A DNA stretch of 8,838 nucleotides, taken from the NCBI GenBank assembly GCA_003641675.1, contig QNBI01000055.1, forward strand, positions 1 to 8,838, in the 5' to 3' direction. Position 1 is the first letter of the stretch; each line of letters begins with the position of its first letter. A program made the translations under genes and the position numbers. Positions 1 through 5,747 of this stretch are shown piece by piece. Source of the stretch: Spirochaetota bacterium. GTDB lineage: Bacteria > Spirochaetota > Spirochaetia > SZUA-6. The notes beneath the pieces were generated by a model, which saw only the letters and a list, made by a program, of their open reading frames with translations, was not told the DNA's origin and did no database searches.

Positions 1-230
1 ACTTTGTTTTTTAAATCATCTGCGGAAAGGGTTGAGACTTCTACATTAATTCCCGTTTGGTCCTTAAACTTGGCAAGAAGAGCTTCCGAAGGAGCTCCCC
101 AGGAAGGTGTAATGTATACAAGTTTCGAAGGCACCTCCTTTTCCTGCTGGCCCTTTGCGAAAAGGCTCCCAATTCCAACCATTCCTGTTATCATGACAGC
201 GGTGGTAAAAAGAAAAATGAGTTTTTTCAT
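1..230 (-). CDS. Extracellular solute-binding protein of an ABC importer (N-terminal part, cut by window edge)
   Basis: Only the first 76 codons lie in the window; the gene continues past position 1. The ATG at 228-230 follows an excellent Shine-Dalgarno AAGGAGG (239-245 on the complement) at 8 nt. The product begins with a classical signal peptide: two lysines, a hydrophobic stretch from about residue 4 to 24, and a likely cleavage after the alanine of LFA near residue 25. There is no lipobox cysteine, so a soluble periplasmic protein is expected. The mature start (KLVYITPSWGAPSEALLAKF, then a DQTGINVEV segment) resembles family 1 sugar-binding proteins, where a first beta strand is followed by a helix and the 'F..qTGi.V' turn. 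It lies downstream of anmK on the same strand, so a cell-wall sugar ligand is possible, but the ligand cannot be read from this fragment. Family confidence is good; substrate is inference. Confidence 0.75.
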   Translation of the reverse strand, partial: MKKLIFLFTTAVMITGMVGIGSLFAKGQQEKEVPSKLVYITPSWGAPSEALLAKFKDQTGINVEVSTLSADDLKNK

Positions 231-250
231 AATTAAATCCTCCTTGTTTA

Positions 251-280
251 ACTATACTTTCTGCGGTTTAATTTTGTCAA
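251..280 (-). promoter_or_regulatory. Sigma-70-type promoter for the solute-binding protein gene
   Basis: On the complement, a perfect -35 TTGACA (275-280) is followed by an 18 bp spacer and a -10 TATAGT (251-256). The predicted transcription start falls near 244, almost on the Shine-Dalgarno sequence, so the leader would be very short. That is unusual, and leaves room for the true start to come from another promoter upstream. It implies the binding-protein gene can be transcribed separately from anmK. Confidence 0.5.
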
Positions 281-325
281 TAATATTTTACGCTTAAATT
301 AAAAAAAACCGAAAAACTTTTACAC

Positions 326-344
326 ACTGTACGGGTTGTACAGT
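326..344. promoter_or_regulatory. Perfect 7+7 bp palindrome, candidate operator (or weak hairpin after anmK)
   Basis: ACTGTAC (326-332), a 5 bp centre GGGTT, and GTACAGT (338-344) form a perfect inverted repeat of 19 bp. It lies about 45 bp upstream of the -35 box of the solute-binding protein gene and 18 bp past the anmK stop codon. The odd-length dyad looks like a repressor or activator site. Read as RNA on the minus strand it could also form a 7 bp stem with a 5 nt loop, followed some 8 nt later by U-rich sequence (about 301-316), so a poor intrinsic terminator for anmK is an alternative. Sequence alone does not separate these. Confidence 0.45.
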
Positions 345-362
345 TTACAGGAAAGTATGTAC

Positions 363-1523
363 TTAAGGATAGGAAACTTTCCCCATTACTGCTTCATGTT
401 CGGCGCCGGTAGCCGCTGTTACATTATTAATCTTTCCAAGAATTGTCCACAGTCCCATTAATGCAAATGCAATGGCCTCTTTAAAATCGGAATCTATGCC
501 GTAATCCTCCCCTTTCTCAACTATGGAGCGGGGCAGATGCTTTTTTAACGAGTCCATTATTACAGAATTATGCACGCCTCCGCCTGTTACTATAACAACC
601 TCCGGTTCTTCCGGTAAAAATCTTTTATACGAATCCGCTATGGAATATGCTGTAAATTCTTCCGCCGTTCTAATGATATCTGCGTTTGCCTTAATATCCT
701 TTAGTTCTTCTTCCAAAAATCTACCGCCGAACTCCTCTCTCCCGGTAGTTTTTGGAGGGCTCTTTTTCAGGTACGGGTGTTCCATCCATTTGTTCAGCAG
801 ATTATCAATCACCTTTCCCCTTTTCCCTATAGCCCCGTCCTTATCGTATTTAAGTTTCCCCCTGGTATAAATACTTACCAGGGCATCAATTATCATATTC
901 CCCGGCCCTGTATCGAAGGCTACCACTCCCTCTCCTTCCTTAGGAATCCATGTAACATTTCCGATACCCCCGAGATTCTGTGCCGCAGTATTTTTGCTCA
1001 TGTCTTTAAAGAGTATCTGGTCCAAAAAAGGCACCAGGGGAGCGCCGCTTCCGCCTGCAGCAACATCTGCCGTCCTGAAATCCGACACAACCGGTATTCC
1101 AGATTTCTGTGCTATCGCCGACGCCTCTCCAATCTGGATTGTTCCACGCACCTCTTCCCCGCATAACTCAAGAGGCTCGGCCACATGATAAACCGTCTGC
1201 CCGTGCGACCCGATAACATCTATATCTTCCGGTTTTAGCCCTGTATTTTTTAAAAGTTCTAATACGGCTTCCGCAAAAAGATTTCCAAGTCTGATATTTA
1301 AAGCGGCCATTCTGCGGAGCGAACCGGATGAGTCCTTAAACAGAGTGAAAATTTCCTTTCTTATACAATCCGGGATCGGGTAGGTTATATTGGCCATTGT
1401 TTTAATTGATACGTGATCACCGATTAAATTCACACCCACTACAGAAGCGTCGATTGAATCCACAGAAGTGCCGGACATTAAACCGATTGCCGTGTAGCTG
1501 TTTTTTTTCACTATTTTTTTCAC
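363..1523 (-). CDS. anmK: Anhydro-N-acetylmuramic acid kinase
   Basis: Cytosolic kinase of peptidoglycan recycling: it opens the 1,6-anhydro ring of anhydroMurNAc and phosphorylates it with ATP to give MurNAc-6-phosphate, the substrate of MurQ encoded further right. At 386 residues it is slightly longer than E. coli AnmK (about 369). ASKHA-fold motifs are present in order: GLMSGTS (14-20), GSHGQT (105-110), IGEASAIA (131-138), SDFR with a glycine-rich loop (147-160), NLGGIGN (183-189), AFDTGPGN (202-209, D204 being the expected catalytic base), KTTGREEFG (258-266) and TGGGVHN (313-319). The start is GTG (1521-1523), supported by AAAGGGG at 1532-1538 with an 8 nt spacer; a second in-frame GTG four codons later has no well-placed site. 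One oddity is that the usual SGTSxDGxD signature reads SGTSVDSID, with glycine replaced by serine. It is divergent from the serine hydrolase gene. Confidence 0.95.
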   Translation of the reverse strand: MKKIVKKNSYTAIGLMSGTSVDSIDASVVGVNLIGDHVSIKTMANITYPIPDCIRKEIFTLFKDSSGSLRRMAALNIRLGNLFAEAVLELLKNTGLKPEDIDVIGSHGQTVYHVAEPLELCGEEVRGTIQIGEASAIAQKSGIPVVSDFRTADVAAGGSGAPLVPFLDQILFKDMSKNTAAQNLGGIGNVTWIPKEGEGVVAFDTGPGNMIIDALVSIYTRGKLKYDKDGAIGKRGKVIDNLLNKWMEHPYLKKSPPKTTGREEFGGRFLEEELKDIKANADIIRTAEEFTAYSIADSYKRFLPEEPEVVIVTGGGVHNSVIMDSLKKHLPRSIVEKGEDYGIDSDFKEAIAFALMGLWTILGKINNVTAATGAEHEAVMGKVSYP

Positions 1524-1668
1524 TATGCCAACCCCTTTTATAACCTGCCTTTATTGCATGTGCGCAATATATGCCCTCAATATACTGCCGGAGGGTATCC
1601 CCTTCCTAATAGTATTTATTTTATACAGTCTTTATCAATACCGGATTTGCAATTAGTATGGAAGATAA
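1524..1668. promoter_or_regulatory. Divergent intergenic region between anmK and the serine hydrolase, with two imperfect dyads
   Basis: These 145 bp must hold both outward promoters, but I see no convincing -35/-10 pair for either direction. Two inverted repeats stand out. ATTGC (1553-1557) and GCAAT (1564-1568) flank 6 bp. ATGCCCTC (1571-1578) and GAGGGTAT (1591-1598) flank 12 bp and pair over 8 positions with one G-T wobble. Either could bind a regulator; neither is followed by a U-tract as a terminator would be. The Shine-Dalgarno for the hydrolase is weak (GGA near 1660-1662). Confidence 0.3.
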
Positions 1669-2745
1669 ATGATAAATCCAGAACTTGAAGAAAAAATTAA
1701 AAAATTAGTCGATTCAGAAATTAAAAATGGGACTTTTCCGGGAGCGGTTGTACTCGTGGAAAAAGATAACAGCATTACATGCGGAATTGCCGGCGGCCAC
1801 AGAGACCCGGATTTACCGGGTGATAAAATGACACGAGATACACTATTTGATCTTGCATCGCTTACTAAACCGCTTGCAACGGCACTTCTCACCTTAATAG
1901 TCTTCGAAGAGGAAAAAGAGTCTGTTTTTTCAACGTTATCGCGTTTCTTTGATAACCTGCCGGAGGAAAGCCGGGGTATTACGGTTTTTCAGCTTTTAAC
2001 ACATTCGTCCGGTCTGCCTCCTGTTCCGGATATTTACCTGTCCTTTCCGGATTCTGAGAAGATTAATCCCCGGCTTGCAAGAAAAATTCTTTTGTCGAAA
2101 ATACCTGTAAAGAAACCGGGAAGAGAAATTATCTACAGTTGTACAGGCTATCTTTTTACAGGGCTTATTCTCGAGAGAATAACTGGTATAAGATTGAGCT
2201 CCTTATTTAAAAAACTAATAGTAGATAAAGCAGGTATTACTGACCTGTTTTTTAATCCTGAAAAAAAATTTTTAAACCGAATTGCCCCTACAGAGTACTG
2301 TAAATGGAGAAACCGCCGGTTAAGAGGCGAAGTGCACGATGAAAATTCCTACTGTATGGGAGGTGACGGCGGAAATGCAGGATTGTTCGGTACTGCAGAC
2401 TCAGCGCTTAAGCTTACAAAAATATTTACAGATAAAGGATTATTTAACGGCAGAAGGATTTTAAAAGAGGAGTCTGTTAATTTAATGACGCATGCGCAGA
2501 TAGAAAACCGCTCTGTAGGTTTTATGGTTCAGAACCCCTTATCCCCGTGCGGACTTCTTTTCAGTAAAGATTCCTACGGCCATACTGGATTTACAGGAAC
2601 AAGCATCTGGATAGAGCCGAAAGAGAGTCTTAAAATTATTGTTTTCACAAACAGGGTCTATTTCGGCCGCGAGAATACGGCAGAAAAAATTAAATCCTTT
2701 AGAAGAGAAGTACATTCGCTTATCCGGATGGAGCTCGCTAAATAG
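1669..2745 (+). CDS. Serine hydrolase of the class C beta-lactamase / penicillin-binding family
   Basis: Beta-lactamase-fold serine hydrolase (PF00144 type) of 358 residues. The nucleophile motif S-x-x-K is SLTK at 64-67 inside FDLASLTKPLATALL. The second motif, usually YSN or YSD, is YSC at 156-158. The third motif, in place of KTG, is HTG at 305-307 within GHTGFTGTSIWIEP. A segment GEVHDENSYCMGG (220-232) followed by NAGLFGT is typical of the subgroup that includes domains fused to NagZ-type glucosaminidases in Bacteroidetes. No signal peptide is visible, so it is probably cytosolic. Members act as D-stereospecific peptidases, carboxypeptidases or esterases; the exact reaction is unknown. 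In E. coli a related gene (yfeW) sits beside murQ-murP, which supports a role in muropeptide processing. The start is the ATG at 1669; the ribosome site is weak. It ends 16 bp from the convergent epimerase gene. Confidence 0.85.
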   Translation: MINPELEEKIKKLVDSEIKNGTFPGAVVLVEKDNSITCGIAGGHRDPDLPGDKMTRDTLFDLASLTKPLATALLTLIVFEEEKESVFSTLSRFFDNLPEESRGITVFQLLTHSSGLPPVPDIYLSFPDSEKINPRLARKILLSKIPVKKPGREIIYSCTGYLFTGLILERITGIRLSSLFKKLIVDKAGITDLFFNPEKKFLNRIAPTEYCKWRNRRLRGEVHDENSYCMGGDGGNAGLFGTADSALKLTKIFTDKGLFNGRRILKEESVNLMTHAQIENRSVGFMVQNPLSPCGLLFSKDSYGHTGFTGTSIWIEPKESLKIIVFTNRVYFGRENTAEKIKSFRREVHSLIRMELAK

Positions 2746-2761
2746 AATTTCCTTAAAAAAG

Positions 2762-3865
2762 TTACTCTCTGCATTTATTAACTCCCAGGCCGCAGCCGTT
2801 TTGCTCCTTGGAGGGCAGCTGTACTATGGAGCCTGAATATTTTATCCCGCAGAAAGGGTCGTTTTTAATTAGAAGAGGGGCATCCAGATCGGCAAAATCA
2901 CACTCTGCTGCAAGGAAAGCAGAAGCGGTAGTGCCTAAGGATGATTCAATAAAGCCGCCTATCATTACTTTAAATCCGGCCGACCTTGCCTTTCTTATAA
3001 GTTCCAGAGTTTTTAGCGGCCCCCCTGTCTTGCCCGTTTTTACAACGATTCCGGCAACATTTTGAGCTGTTTTCGAAAGCTCTGATAAGTCTTTAGCCGA
3101 TTTTATACTTTCATCTAAAAAGATAGGAATAGAGGATTTTTCAGCGATTTTTTCTATATCGCTGAAAGGAGCTTTTAAAGGTTCTTCCAACATTTCAAAG
3201 GCTATTCCATAACCCCTGTACTTCTCTTTTAAATAGTTTAAGGATTCGGTTTTTTTTAGTGCCTCATCGAGATTCCAGCCCTGATTGGCATCCAGCCGTA
3301 TTGTTAGTCCGGAATGGCTGCCTTTTACGGTTATGATCCGCAGAATATTTTTTAGCCTTTCAATATCATCCGGGAAACCAACCTTAATTTTAATAGTATC
3401 GTATGAAGATTTTTCCACTGCATCCGCCATATCCTGTAGACTGCCGTAGGATATAGTATACGAAGTTTCGGCAAGAGAAGGCTTATCGGAGTTCTTTCCT
3501 GTGTATACACCTATGTATTCATCGTATCTTTTGCCTCGGATACGAGCAAGAATATCGACCAGTGCAGTTGTAAATGCGCATTCCGCAAAGGAAGAATGAA
3601 AAATAAACTTAGACTTTGCATATTCCGCTTCCAAAGGGAAATTAAGACTCTTTAGCTTTTCCGAACTCAGTTTAATCTCTTCTGTTATAATGTTTTCTTC
3701 GGCATTATAATAGGGAACAATCGGGGCTTCTCCGTATCCGGTATAATCTTTGTATTTAATTGTGAAAATTATACTGTCCCTGAAAACAGAGCTTCCGTGA
3801 GCAATATTAAAGGGATTGTTAAGAATAAGCCGTATCTTTTCCAGTTTGTATTCTATGCCGGACAT
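2762..3865 (-). CDS. Enolase-superfamily dipeptide epimerase (probable L-Ala-D/L-Glu epimerase)
   Basis: Member of the mandelate racemase/muconate lactonising group, 367 residues. It likely converts L-Ala-D-Glu, released from murein peptide, to L-Ala-L-Glu so that ordinary peptidases can use it; this is cytosolic and Mg-dependent. Features in order: an N-terminal capping domain (about 1-125); the first catalytic lysine motif KIK (159-161); metal ligands D192 (LDANQGW), E227 (LEEP) and D251 (LDES); the second catalytic lysine probably K276 in VVKTGKTGG; and DLD at 326-328, matching the D-x-D motif that in characterised Ala-Glu epimerases holds the dipeptide amino group. An in-frame TTG lies 12 codons upstream (3899-3901) but lacks a ribosome site; the ATG at 3863-3865 follows AAAGGCGG (3876-3883) at 10 nt and fits the family N-terminus. 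Other dipeptide specificities cannot be excluded, but the neighbours favour Ala-Glu. Confidence 0.88.
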   Translation of the reverse strand: MSGIEYKLEKIRLILNNPFNIAHGSSVFRDSIIFTIKYKDYTGYGEAPIVPYYNAEENIITEEIKLSSEKLKSLNFPLEAEYAKSKFIFHSSFAECAFTTALVDILARIRGKRYDEYIGVYTGKNSDKPSLAETSYTISYGSLQDMADAVEKSSYDTIKIKVGFPDDIERLKNILRIITVKGSHSGLTIRLDANQGWNLDEALKKTESLNYLKEKYRGYGIAFEMLEEPLKAPFSDIEKIAEKSSIPIFLDESIKSAKDLSELSKTAQNVAGIVVKTGKTGGPLKTLELIRKARSAGFKVMIGGFIESSLGTTASAFLAAECDFADLDAPLLIKNDPFCGIKYSGSIVQLPSKEQNGCGLGVNKCRE

Positions 3866-3916
3866 TCTAGAATAACCGCCTTTACTAAAAAATATTTCCA
3901 AAAATTATAATTTATG

Positions 3917-3945
3917 TTGAAAATCTTTTTTGTATGGGTTATTAT
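3917..3945 (+). promoter_or_regulatory. Promoter of the murQ-etfB-etfA-dehydrogenase operon
   Basis: TTGAAA (3917-3922), a 17 bp spacer and TATTAT (3940-3945) make a strong sigma-70-type match, 5 of 6 at each box. The predicted start near 3952 gives a leader of about 22 nt to the murQ ATG. The murQ ribosome site is AAGGA at 3957-3961 with a long 12 nt spacer. The -10 box occupies the same bases as the -10 of the opposed epimerase promoter. Confidence 0.6.
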
Positions 3946-3969
3946 AGAAAAAAAATAAGGATAGATCAA
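3941..3969 (-). promoter_or_regulatory. Promoter of the dipeptide epimerase gene, overlapping the murQ promoter
   Basis: On the complement, TTGATC (3964-3969), a 17 bp spacer and a perfect TATAAT (3941-3946) are present. The predicted start is near 3934, giving a leader of about 70 nt to the ATG at 3865. A second TATAAT on this strand (3904-3909) lacks a -35 at the right distance. The two outward promoters of this intergenic region would compete for polymerase. The region is AT-rich, so a chance match is possible. Confidence 0.5.
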
Positions 3970-3973
3970 TAAT

Positions 3974-4885
3974 ATGGATTTACTTGAAGGGCTTACCACG
4001 GAACAACGAAATCCTAACTCTATTGGAATAGATAAAATGGATACTGTTTCCATTCTTAAGATAATTAACAATGAGGATAAGCTTGTCCCGCTGGCTGTTG
4101 AAAAGGAGATAAAAAAGATAGCCAGAGTTGTAGATATAGTTGTTAATGCTTTTAAAAGAGGCGGGAGGCTATTCTATGTAGGAGCCGGAACTTCCGGAAG
4201 GCTGGGGGTTCTGGATGCCGCGGAGTGTCCGCCGACATTCGGCACAGATCCGCAGATGGTTCAGGCAATAATAGCAGGGGGAAGGGATGCTCTGGTAAGA
4301 GCTGTCGAATGGGCGGAGGATAAAGAATCCGAGGGGAAAAAAGAGATTGACAGGAGGGGCTTTAACTTTAAAGACGTTCTTATAGGTATTACCGCTAGCG
4401 GCCAGGCGCCCTTTGTGATCGGCGCTATGAAAAGAGCCCGTGAAATAGGAGCAAGTGTTGTTGCTTTGAGCTGTAATGAGAAATCAGAGACTTTTAATTA
4501 CGCTGATTATATTATACATATTAATGCAGGTCCTGAGATTATAATGGGCTCAACACGAATGAAATCCGGAACAGCACAGAAACTTGTTTTAAATATGATA
4601 ACAACGACATCAATGATTAAAATGGGTAAGGTCTACAATAACCTTATGGTGGATCTTGTGCCTGTTAATAGTAAACTTGTTAAAAGGTCCAAAAGAATAA
4701 TTATGCTTGCAACGGAGTGCAGCGAAGCAGAAGCGGCAAGGGCTTTTAAAGAATCCGGGAACAGACCTAAGACTGCAATTGTGATGGTTCTGCTCGGAGT
4801 GGATAAAAAAACGGCAGAGACTCTTCTGGATAGAAACGACGGAAGAATCGGCCTTGCGTTGGATGCTTATGAGAGAAAAAAATAG
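3974..4885 (+). CDS. murQ: N-acetylmuramic acid 6-phosphate etherase
   Basis: Cytosolic lyase that cleaves the lactyl ether of MurNAc-6-phosphate, giving GlcNAc-6-phosphate and D-lactate. It has 303 residues, against about 298 in E. coli MurQ. Its N-terminus closely parallels the E. coli protein, with SIGID, IINNEDKLVPLAVE (30-43) and then the SIS domain: GRLFYVGAGTSGRLGVLDA (64-82), DAAECPPTFGTDP (81-93), AIIAGG (98-103), GITASGQAPFVIGA (138-151), and the family signature NAGPEIIMGSTRMKSGTAQK (184-203). The catalytic pair of E. coli (Glu83, Glu114) corresponds to E84 in AECPPT and E115 in VEWAED. The C-terminal helical part (about 245-300) carries the LLDRNDGRIGLAL segment. It is the first gene of a four-gene operon; its end overlaps etfB by 17 nt if that gene starts at 4869. 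Its product D-lactate is the likely substrate of the last gene of the operon. Confidence 0.97.
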   Translation: MDLLEGLTTEQRNPNSIGIDKMDTVSILKIINNEDKLVPLAVEKEIKKIARVVDIVVNAFKRGGRLFYVGAGTSGRLGVLDAAECPPTFGTDPQMVQAIIAGGRDALVRAVEWAEDKESEGKKEIDRRGFNFKDVLIGITASGQAPFVIGAMKRAREIGASVVALSCNEKSETFNYADYIIHINAGPEIIMGSTRMKSGTAQKLVLNMITTTSMIKMGKVYNNLMVDLVPVNSKLVKRSKRIIMLATECSEAEAARAFKESGNRPKTAIVMVLLGVDKKTAETLLDRNDGRIGLALDAYERKK

Positions 4886-5747
4886 CCAAGAAACACTTCG
4901 TCGACATGCTGCGCAGTTTTCATATGTTGCTCCAAACATTGCCGTTTTAATTAAGCATGTGCCGGAAACGGAAAACCTTAAAATAGACGAAAAAACCGGT
5001 ACCGTTGTGCGCAAGGGGCAGAATGCGATTGTAAACCCTATGGACCTGTATGCAATAGAAGCGGCCTTAACGGTGAAGGATAAAAATCATAAAACAGATA
5101 TTACCGTAATAACAATGGGGCCGCCGAATGCCGAAAGATCGCTTCGTGAAGCATTGTCGATGGGGTGTGATAATGCTGTGCTGATAAGCGGAAGGGAGTT
5201 TGCAGGATCGGATACTTTTGCAACCTCGCTTGTTTTAAGCAGGGTAATTAAAGGACTTAAAAACTACGATTTAATTCTATGCGGAGAACGTGCGACGGAC
5301 GGAGATACGGGACAGGTTGGACCTGCCGTTGCCTCTTTTCTTGATTATCCTGTAATTACCTATGTATCTAATTTTAAGTTAAATACTAACAATAGCGGTG
5401 AATTTATAGCATCTGTTGATAGAATTGTGGAGGAGGGGATAGAGCATTACGAGGCAGAGCTTCCTGTTGTTTTAACTATTTCAAAGGCAATAGGTGTACC
5501 GAGGATTCCGACATTAAGCGGTAAAAAGCGTGCGAAGAAAGCGGTTATAAAGAATATCGGTTTTAACCCTGAGCTGTTTGGAGAGGATGAAGTCGGGCTA
5601 AACGGTTCTCCTACAAGGGTTATAAAACTCTACAGGCCGAAGGTGAAAAGGAACCCATTAATTATCATCCCGAAAAATGAGGAAGAGATAGAAGCTGCTG
5701 CAGATAAGCTTATAGATTTTTTAAAAAATGAGGCCGGCATAGTTTGA
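4869..5747 (+). CDS. etfB: Electron transfer flavoprotein beta subunit, LctB-like
   Basis: FAD/AMP-binding beta subunit of an electron transfer flavoprotein, 292 residues from the chosen start. The conserved core begins at residue 23 (NIAVLIKHVPET) and continues with TGTVVRKGQNAIVNPMDLYA (43-62), the nucleotide-binding TMGPPNAERSLREALSMG (82-99), and CGERATDGDTGQVGP (138-152). The last motif is close to the DGDTAQVGP loop of bifurcating EtfB subunits rather than to that of mitochondrial-type ETF. The recognition-loop region is VDRIVEEGIEHYEAELPVV (183-201). The start is uncertain: the usual family start at about residue 22-23 has no ATG, GTG or TTG. In-frame candidates are TTG 4854, ATG 4863 and ATG 4869, all inside murQ; 4869 is the shortest and has a weak GGA (4861-4863). 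Translational coupling to murQ is likely. The stop overlaps the etfA start by 4 nt. It should form a heterodimer with EtfA and pass electrons from or to the downstream dehydrogenase. Confidence 0.93.
   Translation: MREKNSQETLRRHAAQFSYVAPNIAVLIKHVPETENLKIDEKTGTVVRKGQNAIVNPMDLYAIEAALTVKDKNHKTDITVITMGPPNAERSLREALSMGCDNAVLISGREFAGSDTFATSLVLSRVIKGLKNYDLILCGERATDGDTGQVGPAVASFLDYPVITYVSNFKLNTNNSGEFIASVDRIVEEGIEHYEAELPVVLTISKAIGVPRIPTLSGKKRAKKAVIKNIGFNPELFGEDEVGLNGSPTRVIKLYRPKVKRNPLIIIPKNEEEIEAAADKLIDFLKNEAGIV

Noticed and set aside
4..297. Plus-strand open frame of 97 codons over the left edge
   Set aside because: It is antisense to the solute-binding protein gene, which has a signal peptide, a strong ribosome site and a promoter; the frame itself resembles no known protein.
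327..343. LexA-like box (CTGT...ACAG)
   Set aside because: The half sites are separated by 9 bp, whereas the E. coli-type LexA box has 8 bp, and no SOS gene is adjacent. Kept only as an unassigned palindrome.
2746..2761. Terminator between the convergent hydrolase and epimerase genes
   Set aside because: Only 16 bp with an A-run and no stem. The same applies to the 13 bp between the dehydrogenase and the regulator (8242-8254). No intrinsic terminator is visible in either.
3866..3901. Epimerase starting at TTG 3899-3901 with 12 extra residues
   Set aside because: No ribosome site precedes that TTG; the AAAGGCGG inside this stretch is well placed for the ATG at 3863-3865, which also matches the family N-terminus.
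4610..5014. Minus-strand open frame across the murQ/etfB junction
   Set aside because: It is antisense to two conserved genes and has no ribosome site or recognisable domain; the open frame follows from codon use on the other strand.
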